Part shown: positions 10,864-21,167 of the stretch, one piece after another
How the letters are laid out: every line of letters begins with the position of its first letter
How positions within the stretch are numbered: the first letter of the stretch is position 1
Assembly: GCF_042186555.1 (NCBI RefSeq)
Contig: NC_133327.1
Span: forward strand, 49,134,939-49,198,938
Origin: Aquarana catesbeiana
Lineage: Eukaryota > Chordata > Amphibia > Anura > Ranidae
Length of the DNA: 64,000 nt
Direction: 5' to 3'
Program-made: the position numbers and the translations under genes
Notes under the pieces: model-generated
What the model was told of the DNA's origin: nothing
The model's input: only the letters and a program-made list of their open reading frames with translations
Database searches by the model: none

Positions 10864-11461
10864 CCACTTGCCGACTGCCGCATGTACATATACGTTGGCA
10901 GAATGGTACGGTTGCGCAAATGGGCATACCTGTACGTCCCTTTGAATTTGCCACTGTGTGGTCGCGCAACCCTGCCGCGAGCTCCGTGAGTAGGATTGCG
11001 GGTCCCGCGGAATCGATTTCCATGGGGATACCCTCGATCATCTCACGGAGCTGAAGAACGGGGAGATGCTAATGTGAACAAGCATCTCCCCGTTCTGCCT
11101 AGTGACAGTGTCACTGATCATAGCTCCCTGTGATTGGGAGCGGTGATCAGTGACGTGTCACTCATAGCCACGCCCCCTAACAGTTAGAATCACTCCCTAG
11201 GACACACTTAACCCCTTCCTAGCCAGCTAGTGGTTAACCCCCTCACTGCCAGTGTCATTTTTACAGTATTCAGTGCAATTTTATAGCACTGATCACTGTA
11301 AAAATGACAATGGTCCCAAAAATGTGTCAAAATTGTCCGATGTGTCCGCCATAATGTCGCAGTCATGATAAAAATCGCAGATCGCCGCCATTGCTAGTAA
11401 AAAAAAAAATTAATAATAACAATGCCATAAAACAAACACCTATTTTGTAGACGCTATAACT
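10864..11461. mobile_element. piggyBac-like TTAA element, 3' truncated
   Basis: TTAA at 10860-10863 is followed by 'ccacttgccgactgccgcat'. Internal segments such as 'cactgatcactgtaaaaatg', 'tgtccgccataatgtcgc' and 'gtagacgctataacttttg' are shared with 14420-15200 and, inverted, with 26200-26390. Hairpins occur at 11055-11096 ('gaacggggagatgct' arms) and 11113-11150. Similarity stops near 11461 where a different remnant begins, so the right half is missing. Confidence 0.65.
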
Positions 11462-12360
11462 TTTGGGGTGTCTGGGGAAATAAAGTTGTGAGAAGCAACG
11501 TAACGTGTAGGGATTCCGCGACCGGAAGTGACGTGAGAAGGCGAGGAACAACGCCTAATTTGTTCCCTGTGTTTTTTTTAACCTGCTTTGTGTAAGAGTC
11601 TATGCCATTATATTTTAATAAACACGTTTTTAAACCTGACATACTGCACTATTGGAGGTCCTTTTTCCTCCCTGTTCCCTCTCTACTGAGGTACCGCCCT
11701 GCATTATGTGATTGGACAACAAACCGCAGAAATCTGAGAAGGAATACTGCTACAACACACCATCCAGAGTTACCACATTCACTATCCAGGGAAATCAAGG
11801 GATCCCCCTAGCGGTGACTGCATGTTATAGTCAACATTGAGGTAAGAGTTCTGGGAGACCAGACTGTTAAAGGAGCCACAGCAGGATTACTAGGAATAAT
11901 CACCTGCACTTGTTTTAGCACCTACAGAACCTCATCATTCTCCATCCACTACAATTATTATTGGACTTTTTTATCACTGTTTTATATGTAATTAAAGTGA
12001 ATTTGTATTTATTGCAGCTCCACCAGGATATTTATATTTAATTTTATTCACACCAGGTTATTATATGCACTAATATACTAAGAACACTGTGAGTTAACAC
12101 ACGGTAAAAATGAAATTCATTGCTTATATATAATTATTTTATTTCATTTACTCCTTTTTATTATCTTAGATAGATATTTAACACACTACCCATTTCAATC
12201 CAACCATTACTTATTATAAACACTCTCCTGAAATATATAGGTCAATTTATTTTGTACTATTTATCACTATCTGCGTGAAATCACTTTATTAATTTCTGCT
12301 TATAGTTTGCTATCCTTTACAACTACTAAGAAAACCACCTTTTTCCCTCATTGACAATGT
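11462..12360 (+). mobile_element. Retroelement remnant, hammerhead-associated type
   Basis: 'aagcaacgtaacgtgtaggg' at 11495-11514 followed by 'gaccggaagtgacgtgag' parallels the minus-strand region at 25560-25625 ('gaaacgcgtaggg' then 'gacggtgacgtca'). The sequence then becomes AT-rich and non-coding. I infer a decayed Penelope-like terminal region. Both boundaries and the family name are uncertain. Confidence 0.3.
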
Positions 12361-12593
12361 TAGGATTAGGGGTTTTGGGGTGCAGAACAATGCAGGGCTA
12401 ATACATTTTGCTAAATCAACATGGCCACACAGGAGATGGCCGCGGTGTGCTGGGACTTCCTAAAGTGAGAAAGCAACGCCCTTACTTTACAGTATACCTT
12501 TTGTAGACTACACTAAGCATCAGTATGATAGGGGTATTTTTATCTAAAAAGTTAAATTTTGTCCGGAACACCGCTTTAAGTGAGGTTTAAGTT
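12361..12593. other. Non-coding flank of the L1 insertion
   Basis: Ends with 'gtccggaacaccgctttaag', which resembles the terminus of another TTAA-flanked repeat. No matching left end was recognised. No gene. Confidence 0.3.
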
Positions 12594-12608
12594 TAAAACC
12601 TTCCAAAT

Positions 12609-13130
12609 CCAGCCTGGGAAAGGGACCTTCAGGAGGAACGGATCTAGAGGATTGTCATTTTCTCTCAAAGGTATCTATAACACCTCACTCTTGGAAGCTA
12701 ACATTAAACTATTCACAAGGTGGTACCTAGTCCCCACCAGATTGGCATCCATGTTTCCCGCTGCCTCACCACTATGCTTTAGGGGGTGTCAAACCTTGGA
12801 GACTATGTTACATATCTGGTGGGAGTGTCCAAAAATCAGAGGATTCTGGAACAATATTTTCCACATTGTCCCGTAACCCAAAATCCATCCATTGTCTTAC
12901 TGAACGGCTACATTCCAAACATCCCCAAGCTGTCATGCAAATTGATCCGATATATTCTGACAGGGGCGAAGCTCGCAGTAGCTAAAGCCTGGAAACAATC
13001 CAAAGTAATAACTGCCACGAAAAGGAAAATCTCTTGGATAATGGCTCAAGAAACATTAATGTACTATTAGACTCATCCAAACAATTCAAAGCAACTTGGG
13101 AACCCTGGGCCCAATATGTGGGAATTTCCT
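12609..13130 (+). pseudogene. L1-like ORF2 C-terminal fragment
   Basis: What remains is the C-terminal tail of an L1/Tx1-type ORF2 protein, the endonuclease/reverse transcriptase of a non-LTR retrotransposon. Visible in frame 1 are 'FTRWYLVPTRLA' and the cysteine-rich motif CFRGC...HIWWECP (about 12770-12830), which matches the C-x3-C-x7-H-x4-C pattern of L1 ORF2 tails. The reading then shifts frame (about 12840-12875) into 'AKLAVAKAWKQ' and, after a stop near 13068, to 'TWEPWAQY', both typical of L1 C-termini. Endonuclease and RT domains are absent through 5' truncation. The fragment is dead. Confidence 0.8.
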
Positions 13131-13644
13131 TGATTCCCGGAAATGATAGTCACTATAAGGCAGCATACAGTCCCTCTATGGTTAGCGATTCTTCCCTTTC
13201 TCCTTCTTCCTTCCTTCTATTCTTCTATGTAATCCTTTAGTGTGCTCCACACTATAAACCTCTCTCCATGGATCACACCTTGAAGCCAATAGGGCCCAAA
13301 CAAACTGTAAGCGTGGCTGGAGTAGGCCTCCTATTTAGGAGCCGGAGGTCTTCCTAAAATGGTCCCCCATGAGGGAACGGACTTTCTAATATATGCACGA
13401 TAGAAACCTCTGGATTAACTTCCATAAAAAATGGTGATGGGGTGCCCCCTCCTCTCTTGACATAGATCCCAGTGGGGGTGTCGGGAGTTGAGGGTCCACT
13501 TGACTCTCCAAGAGCATAGCTCACAGCCGTTTACTGTGATCATTAACTGTCTTAATGATGAATATTCGAAACAGTGATTCATAAGTTGATATTCATGTTA
13601 TATTGTATTTTTCTATCTGAAAATCAATAAAATACTTTGACACA
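12609..13644 (+). mobile_element. 5'-truncated L1-like LINE insertion
   Basis: The insert is bounded by a perfect 15-bp target duplication, TAAAACCTTCCAAAT, at 12594-12608 and 13645-13659. It ends with 'atcaataaaatactttgaca', a polyadenylation-like 3' end. It starts inside the C-terminal part of ORF2. These are the marks of target-primed reverse transcription with 5' truncation. Direction of the element is plus. Confidence 0.88.
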
Positions 13645-13779
13645 TAAAACCTTCCAAATTCTAAACATTTTGACCTGATCGGCCAAACTGCCCAAAGGCA
13701 TATTTAAGCAATACAACTTAGGATAACTGTACAAAAGACCGACTATACTGATCCCTAGAGATGGGCCGAACAGTTCAAA

Positions 13780-13887
13780 GCAGAACCCCTGAACAGTGGA
13801 AATGTTCTAACCTGAATGGTGAATCCCATAGAAGTCTATGGGATTCACCATTCAGGTTAGAACATTTCCACTGTTCAGGGGTTCTGC
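13780..13887. repeat. Perfect 52-bp inverted repeat, 4-nt loop
   Basis: The left arm 13780-13831 begins 'gcagaacccctgaacagtgg'. The right arm 13836-13887 is its exact reverse complement, with loop 'aagt'. No mismatch was found over 52 positions. The sibling elements lack this structure, so it arose in this copy. Confidence 0.92.
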
Positions 13888-14588
13888 TCTGAATCCCATT
13901 GAAGTCTATGGAAGCCGAACAGGAAAAATCTAATGTGCCCATTTTAAGGGCTTACAGTATATGCAAGAAATTGGCCATAAAAGGGATACGGGGGTCTGGG
14001 CACTGCCCTGGGGGACATGTATCAATGCAAAACATTTTTTTTTAAACAACAGTTTTTAAAGGAGCAGTGATTTTAATGATGCTTAACTGTACATATACTG
14101 TGGCAGGGTGGCCCTATAGCGCAAAATCATGTACCTGTACGTGATTCTCGTCTTCAGCTCTCATGCGCGCATGCCGCTGGAGCCCCGCTCCCTCTGTGAT
14201 TGGACACAGTGGGAGTCAATCAGTGGGTCTGGTGGCCGCGATCGTTTGTAGAGAGGCAGAACAGCGGCCTGCCTACGTAAGCAAGGCAGACCGCTGTTAT
14301 GCCAGAAATGAAAATGGAGATCTCATGTTTCTGCTAAGAAGAAACATGGATCTCTGTCTTGCTTTAGTCAAAGCACTCCCCCTACAGTTAGAAAGCACGC
14401 ACAGGGAACACATTTAACCATTTGATTGCCCCTGATGTTAGCCCCTTCCTTACCAGTGTCATTTATACAGTGCATTTTTTAGCACTGATCACTGTATTGG
14501 TGTCACTGGTCCCCAAAAAGTGTTACTTAGTGTCCAATTTGTCCGCCACAATGTCGCCTCCATTACAAGTAAAAAAAAAAAGTCTCTA

Positions 14589-15154
14589 AAGCCATGTACA
14601 CACGACTGGACTTTTCGACCGGACTGGTCCAACGGAACGAATCCGTCAGACAATCCGACCGTGTGTGGGCTTCATTAGACCTCCAGCGGACTTTTTCTGT
14701 TGAAAATCAGACGGACTTTAGATTTGTGCAAAGCTGTACCCAAATAAAATTTATGTTCTTTTTTTCCCACAAATAGAGCTTTCCTTTGGTGGCATTTGAT
14801 CACCTCTGCGTTTTTTATTTTTTGCGCTATAAACAAAAAAAGACCAACAATTTAGAAAAAAAAAACAATATTTCAACATGTTTCAAATTTTTCCTATGGA
14901 CTCGAGTCCGGTCGAAAAATCGGTTCGTCTGTATGCTAGTCCAACGGACAAAAAAGGACACAAGGGCAGCTATTGGCTACTGGCTATGACCTTCATTATT
15001 CTAGTTCCTTCGTACGTCATCACGTTCAAACCAACGGACTTTTGAACGGACTTTAGTCCATTCGTGTGTGGGCAGGTCTTTCGAAAGTCTGTCGTAACTC
15101 CGTCGAAAGTCCGTTGGAATGATGCTGAAAAGTCCGCTCATGTGTACGTGGCAT
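14589..15154. mobile_element. TA-flanked MITE, copy 4, nested
   Basis: Begins 'aagccatgtacacacgactg' after TA and ends 'catgtgtacgtggcat'. It lies inside the TTAA element, so nesting is three levels deep here. Compared with 8919-9377 it carries an extra block of about 140 bp at 14734-14873 that does not belong to the family. Confidence 0.75.
14734..14873. repeat. Inverted copy of 15323-15460 inserted in the MITE
   Basis: The block contains 'tcccacaaatagagctttcc', 'ggtggcatttgatcacctct' and 'tttttgcgctataaac'. The reverse complement of each is found in order within 15323-15460 of the surrounding TTAA element. The MITE relative at 8919 reads straight through this site ('gatttaaaacatgtttcaaa'). 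The block was therefore added after the MITE family formed. Confidence 0.75.
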
Positions 15155-15964
15155 AAATCTATCCCATAGTTTGTAGATGCTATAGCTTTTGCACAAACCA
15201 ATCAATATAGGCTTATTTTTTTTACTAAAAATATGTTGCAGAATACATATTGGTCTAAATTTATGAAGAAGTTTGATTTTTTACATTTTTTTTTATTGGA
15301 AATGTTTTATAGCAAATTAAATATATTGTTGTTTTTTCTAAATTGCTGGTCTTTTTTTGTTTATAGCGCAAAAAATAAAAACTGCAGAGGTGATCAAATA
15401 CCACCAAAGGAAAGCTATATTTGTGGGAAAAAAAGAACATACATTTTATTTGGGTACAGCGTCGCACAACCGCGCAATTGTCAGTTAAAGCAATGCAGTG
15501 CCGGATTGCAAAAAATGGCCTGGTCAGGAAGGGGGTAAAACCGGAGCTGAACTGGTTAAAGTGCAATAATAAAAATGAAACATTCATTTAAGTATAGTGC
15601 TTGGGGGTCCCCTTAGTCTGCCTATAAAGTGGTGCATCTGTAAAAAGCATAGAACATGCTGCAGCAAAAAACTAGTCAAATCACATTTTAATTGACTCGC
15701 GACTCGTGGTTGCAATTGCTGGCACCTGGCTATTTAATAAAAATAAAGAAAAAAAATGGTGTGGGGTCCACCCCCCAGTCCATATTAGACCAGAAGGGTC
15801 TAGCGTGGGGGTTTGCTCAATCAGGGCGCAGAAATGCACTGTGCAGCACGTAGGGCATTCAGCAGAGTATTCAGCAGGGCAAACACAAGCCAAACACCTT
15901 GCACATTTGGGTGTTCCCCGAACTCATGCTTGAGCCGAACCATTCGCCCAACACTACTGATCCC

Positions 15965-17364
15965 AAACTTAACTCGAAGTGATCTCGAACTCAACTTGAA
16001 CTGATCTAAAACTAAATTACAACTGATCATAAAAGCAAACAATTTTTCTGCATTTGACTTTCTTTTAAGTCTGAGGCCTGTGCCTACTATCTTTAAGTGA
16101 TGCCTAGTTACATTGTGCCTAATAGCGCTGTTTAAATATATAATTTTAGACTTTGACCATTATTAATGACCAATTATATTCAAATGTGTTTTCGTCCATT
16201 AATTTAATTTAGCTCTTCTCCACAATCCCTCAGCGCATTTTTGTAGTCTAAATTGTTAGTATATTTAATTAAACATTACAAGCAAAGCAAAACAATGGAA
16301 CGATTATTCCCACAGAACAAAAGTTTGGAATTGCAGCTATATTTCCTGAATATTAATAATGGGTTTGTATTCTCAATTCCATTAGAATACCTCTGACATT
16401 TGTAAGACTAGCAGCCTTAAAGGAACATCCCGTGGTCCTCACAGACTTACAAAGTTTTTATCTTTATCAACTCCTTATTTATATTTTATCATTTTTTTTA
16501 ATTGTTTATCTTTTTTTTTTTTTAACTTGCGTGGAATACATTTATTTTTACATATTTAATATTGTTTTTAATAATGTTTGTGCATTAATTATTGGAAAAT
16601 TAAAAAATTATCAAATGCGACACTCATGAATGAGATGTGCCAATTCTAAGGGGACTGCCGATCTTTCTTAGGCAGGAGCCTGCAACATTGCCCAGTGGAC
16701 TAGACTACGAAAACAAAGATTGCGAGCCTCCACTGTAAGATAGCAGTGTTATCCGAGGAGAGAAATCTGTCAGACTAATGATACTTTTATGAAATCGTGG
16801 GGAACAGTAGGGGATTCATAGTTTAAATGCATTTGGGAAAATAACACATACAAACAAAAAATAAAGACTGCTGCTTCGGTTCGCTTTGAACCTAGAATAC
16901 GCTCTGCACTTTTCTGCCTTTATAATTTAAATTTATAATGATATCATCAGCCAAGAGACTTTCATTAGTGATGGCTAATTATCTTGTTAAACTTTCTGAA
17001 ATGTTCATCAAAGTCAGATCGCTAAAAAGCCAAAACTAAGCACATTCATTTCATTATTATTAATAAAAAATTTAAATAATAGCAACATTTTCGAATTTTG
17101 GGTTTTATAAGAAAGAGTCGATTTTTAAAGTGTGAGGTTGGTCACCCACAGGAAAAACATTCAAGATATTCAACAAAGATTCAATGAAATGATGGAACGA
17201 TTTTCAGAAAATGATAGCAACATATTCTATTATGATTTTATGTGACTTATATAAATTTGGTTGTTTTTGGATCTTTCTGACTTAATAATAATTTTTAATG
17301 CTAACATTTCTAAAATAAAGAATTTTCAGTAGGAGTTGATTTTCCAACATATTTTTCATATCTG
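15965..17364. other. AT-rich low-copy DNA, possible conserved non-coding element
   Basis: About 1.4 kb with no transposon ends and no coding frame; the 65-codon frame at 16432 is hydrophobic low-complexity. Dense TAAT/ATTA words occur at 16340-16400 and 16930-17060. The part around 16940-17010 ('tcattagtgatggctaatta') has the look of a developmental enhancer core, but this is composition only. Confidence 0.35.
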
Positions 17365-17880
17365 TCAGTTGTCAACCACCTGATTTAACCCTATAAATGC
17401 TCTACCATTGCATTGCGATATCATGCACTGCATGCAGTCGTGACGTAACCCCATAGACTTGAATGGGTGGCATTTGGCGGCGATAGCGCCTGCTGGTTGC
17501 GACATGCTGTTTAATATTTGCCTTGGCTGTGAAGCACAGCATGAGAGCAGCTGCGTGTCAGTTTTCCGGTCAGGGGCTGTAAAGCCATGGTTCAACTGCC
17601 TGGTTTACCACTCCCTGGCAGCAAGAGCGAATAAAGCCTGATAAAGAACTCTTATTTGCTGCCTTTTGGTCTGTTAAATATACCTTCAGAACCATTTCAG
17701 ATTTGTTCTATGTTCTGTGCACACTTCCTATGTAGGCCCTAAATAGCCCTGGTTATCTTCGGACAGCAGATTATTTTTACTACTTGCAGGGTCTTTAAAA
17801 GAGATAAAACATTTAGAAAATGTACAAGTGTTGGGGAAATGTACTGCATACGTTTTTATTTTATTTTCCCCTGACATACA
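17365..17880. other. Non-coding, possible short repeat
   Basis: Two opposite frames of 60 and 76 codons overlap at 17365-17641 with no recognisable domain. 'ccccatagacttgaatgggt' and 'gcgcctgctggttgcgaca' look like inner parts of a GC-richer MITE, but I could not find paired ends. Confidence 0.3.
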
Positions 17881-18600
17881 CATTTTTTTATTTTGGATAG
17901 AGCAAGGAACGGTTAAAACCCCTGTTAGGTTATTTTTTTTGTCATTCGTTTCTCATGGGGAGATTTCCCTTTATTCTGTCTTGTAAGGCTCGGTTCACAC
18001 AGGGGCAACACGATTTCAGCGCGACTTTGTAGGGCGACTTCAACGCGGCTTCAACGCGACTTCAGCGCGACTTCAGCGCGACTTTAGCAAATTACAACGT
18101 GACTTCAAGTCGCCTCCAGGACAGGCGACTTCGGCTGTGGCCAATCACAGGACAATCAGCTCTCTGGGAGGGAGGGGTTTGCCTGGGCAAACAAAATTTT
18201 TTGCCTGCAAAGTCGCTTTACTTTAGAGAGAGATCCGACTTGGAGGCGACTTCCATTGATTTCTATGGTACAGGTCGCCTACCAAGTCGGATCCAAGTAG
18301 TACAGGGAGTACGCTCTGAAGTCGGAGCGACTTCAGTAGTGTCTATTAAGACGCTCCCATTCACTGTCATGTGAATCTCTTTCTGGGGCGACTTGGGGCG
18401 ACTTGAGGGGCGACAAGTCGGATCCCAAGTCGTCCCAGTGTGAACTGAGCCTAAACACAACAGGAAGTGAGAGAAAATCTCTCCAAGGTAGCGGAAAAGG
18501 GTAATGGCAGTTGTAACTGAAACAAATGTCACCATTTTAAGATTTCCCATCTACCCATGTTCTGGTGACAAATTAAAATGTTGGATTGTTTCTCACGTTC
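17881..18600 (+). repeat. Interspersed repeat E, split by a MITE
   Basis: The left part (17881-17986) has 'tttggatagagcaaggaacg' and 'gttaaaacccctgttagg', the signature of family E. The right part (18453-18600) continues with 'caacaggaagtgagagaaaa', as do other copies. The MITE at 17987-18450 separates them. Confidence 0.55.
17987..18450. mobile_element. MITE with 'GGCTCGGTTCACAC' ends
   Basis: The left terminus 'ggctcggttcacacaggggc' mirrors the right, whose reverse complement is 'ggctcagttcacactggga'. The left flank is GTAA and the right is TAAA, compatible with a decayed TTAA. The body has many 'gcgacttca' words in both orientations, with short direct repeats near 18020-18085. Non-coding; the 91- and 95-codon frames are repeat-derived. 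Confidence 0.7.
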
Positions 18601-18714
18601 AATCTCACTGACAGTGGTTACCAGGACAAATAGAGGAGGTTGATCTCCACAGTGGGTACATAAACAAAAATAAAAACCTTGCAGGGGTGTATCAACAACA
18701 AAATGACTTACAAA

Positions 18715-18718
<4 letters not shown>

Positions 18719-18780
<62 letters not shown>
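18719..18780. repeat. (TA)n microsatellite
   Basis: About 30 uninterrupted AT dinucleotides. Such tracts are length-variable and form cruciforms. Confidence 0.97.
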
Positions 18781-18783
<3 letters not shown>

Positions 18784-20693
18784 AAATGCTAATCATTTTC
18801 CTAACCTATCAATATTTGCTCAGATACGAAATCTCCAGGTGTACATTATTTGTCTCCATAGATGACAGCTTTTCTGCATAATGTAGACATGTAGCTTGCA
18901 TTAAACATATGCATCTTAAAATGAAGCTTAAATCAGAAATTGAATTTGATATCCTACAAGGAACATCTAGGAATGTTATTTGTGCTTATGCTTTAAAGTA
19001 AATGATCATCCCAGACTCTGCTGTCTCTAACTGCTAGTCTCACCAGATTTGGAGTGTGATTTGGAAGTCAGCCCATGGGCTGCTCACTGATCTTCAGTCC
19101 TTACCGGGGAGAAAGCTGCAGTGTTAGGATCTCCCTGCTCTAACTTCTTCCATTCTATGGATCTGTATGGGCAGGGCCTACTCGTCCTGCACATGGGTGT
19201 ACCTCTCCTCTCTTCTCGTGTATGTATGTGCTCATCAATGGTCGGGACCAGGTGGGGCCACATGCATGTGAAAGACAACGCTAAGGCTGAACCCCTGCTT
19301 AGAGATGAGACATATTCTGCGTGCAGCTGTGAAGCATACACAGTTCCTCTGTAAGTATACCATCCCATGTCATTACACACCTTCCTCTTTGTATGTTGCA
19401 TTTAGGAGGGACACTGCTGAGCCCATGCCCTCTCCATCAGTCTAGTGTACCTCTCCACCTCACTCGAAGTGACAGAATAGGGTCCTGCCATGCACCTAGC
19501 GCGGACCTCATGTGTGCACTTAAATAACTCCTTCCACTCTCTAGTACAATGTGGCTAGGTTCAGGTCTCTGTACTGCGGATTCGATCCTGATTGCATTTG
19601 GGGAACCAACCTCTAGGGAGAGAGGTAGAAAACCGACCCCCACGCTACTGGAGGACTTGTCACCTATGCCGGGTACCACGCTTTATTGATCAACTGCTAT
19701 ACATTCCCACCAGTCTGTGGTTACCCATGGCAACTACTCTCCTGCTCTGGCTCTTCTGCCAAATTTAAACTTTCGTAGTGGTTCTCCTCCTATGCCCCAT
19801 GAGTGTTTAACAGGCCCAGTTATTCTGATACACTATGCTCCACCATGCACCCCTTTCAATGACTTCAGACCAGGCATCTGACCAGTTCAAGAAACTTTAC
19901 TGAATGCTTCTGAAACATTACAGGACATAATGCTTACTCAGTCCTCCTTACCTCCTCACTAACTAAGCTATGGTTGCTAAGGCATACCTGTGCAAGTGTA
20001 AGTCCAAGACTGGCAGAATCCATTGGTGGAGAATCCCCTTGGAGTGTAAGACGACCATTACTTTGGGCTTCATCTTACCCTGCGATCCGGTCCTTCTTGG
20101 TCCCGCTCCCTCTCCAAACCCGGCCTTCCCTTTATTTATATGTAGACCAGGGTAGAAGTGGTTCTAGACCAGGATGGCAGTCTGATATGATGAATCAAAG
20201 CCTTGCCTCTACCATGATGGCCACCTCTACATGGAAACAGTGTAGCAGTGGAAAGCCCACATGTAATATTGGTGACTAGTTCTTTGTTCTCTGTCATTTT
20301 AAAGTGTGCCCGCTATTTCCCAACCCCACCCCCCATTATATGTGAAGCACAGCCCTAGTTAGGTGCTAGGCTAGTTATATAAGTGTTAGTGTTTGTTTCT
20401 GATAGGTAAATTTAGTCAGTGTGGCTGCAATGTTGGTTAAGATAAAAGCATAGTTTGTCTCACTCTACTCAGTGAGCTGCAATGGTATATTTAGGCCTGA
20501 TCTATGTGCTCTGCTTCTGCCAGTCTGCCTGATAGCTCCCTCTATATCCAAGCAACTTGAGAAGTTTCTGGATGATAGGTGTGGAGTTATGCAGATAGCA
20601 GTATGAATATTTATACAGCCCCGACCTATCCCAGAGAGGCAGGCTCTGAAGATGGGTTGGGAGACTGTATTTATTCTTGGAGCACACAGAGCT
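18781..20693. other. Non-coding, unassigned, possibly an old retroelement
   Basis: About 1.9 kb with balanced base composition and several open frames of 60-105 codons on both strands, none with a domain I recognise. 'tggtggagaatccccttgg' near 20023 and 'aatattggtgactag' near 20262 could belong to an LTR element, but no LTR pair or pol motif is visible. The T/C-rich stretch at 20060-20150 is low complexity. Confidence 0.3.
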
Positions 20694-20837
20694 CTGGGTC
20701 TCAGTGGCATAGTGTGGGGGGGGGTGCGGGGGGTGCCGTGACCCCAGGCGTGACATTTAGGGGGGCAAAATTTCATGCTAGTGGTATCACTACTGGCTGC
20801 CTCCTCCTAATTTAATCTCCTGTGTCCCCCGTGCTTT

Positions 20838-20990
20838 GGCCGCCATGTTCAGTGTCCGGCGCCCTGTGAATGGGCATATGGGGGTCATGTGCGGTGTGGG
20901 GCTGGCCTGTCTGTGACCGCGGTTGCTGCTGAAGTCCCGCCTCCCCACATACGCCGGTGCGCCGGGAAACACTGAACATGGAGGCCGGAG
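20838..20990. repeat. CpG-rich inverted repeat in the hAT element
   Basis: 'ggccgccatgttcagtgtcc' near 20838 is mirrored by 'aacactgaacatggaggcc' ending near 20990. The intervening 100 bases contain many CpG sites. The stretch could be a cryptic promoter-like region, but nothing else supports that. Confidence 0.6.
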
Positions 20991-21167
20991 CACGGGGGAG
21001 ACAAGCACTGGAAAGTTTGAGCCGCCGGGGCCGCTGTCTTCACCTCCTCCTCCTATCCTCTGGAGTCCGGACCGATGCAGGACCAGAAGGTGAGGAATGG
21101 ATGGACACGAACTGGGGGGGGGGGAGAGACACGCCGTATATGTAGTGTTAATATAGGAAGACTGTAG

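Larger units (their letters stand above)
14087..15555. mobile_element. piggyBac-like TTAA element nested in hAT copy 1
   Basis: TTAA duplications lie at 14083-14086 and 15556-15559. The right end, read in reverse complement, is 'ccagttcagctccgg', matching 25815 ('ccgcttcagccctgg'). The left end begins 'ctgtacatatactgtggcag', which aligns with an internal part of 10864 ('tgtacatatacgttggcag'), so about 20 terminal bases appear lost or rearranged. The uninterrupted hAT siblings read 'atgcttaaagtg' at this point, confirming a TTAA insertion. It is split by the MITE at 14589-15154. Confidence 0.75.
13756..15956. mobile_element. hAT-type element, TAGGGATGRGC family, copy 1 (non-autonomous)
   Basis: The left terminus 'tagagatgggccgaacag' matches the family terminus at 36012, 46100 and 52938. 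A perfect 8-bp duplication CTGATCCC flanks the element (13748-13755 and 15957-15964). The left subterminal part shares 'ggggacatgtatcaatgc' and 'gagcagtgattttaatgatg' with the other copies. The right end is divergent ('gcccaacacta'). It is interrupted by a TTAA element at 14087-15555; without that, the element is about 730 bp. No transposase is present. The left end contains a perfect 52-bp inverted repeat. Confidence 0.82.

Noticed and set aside
18781..20693. Possible host exons in a balanced-composition region
   Set aside because: Several 60-105 codon frames exist on both strands, but none has a domain or convincing splice-site arrangement.
20579..21145. CpG-rich block as a host promoter or CpG island
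   Set aside because: It lies within a hAT element with an exact 8-bp duplication and shows an internal inverted repeat; no adjacent gene.
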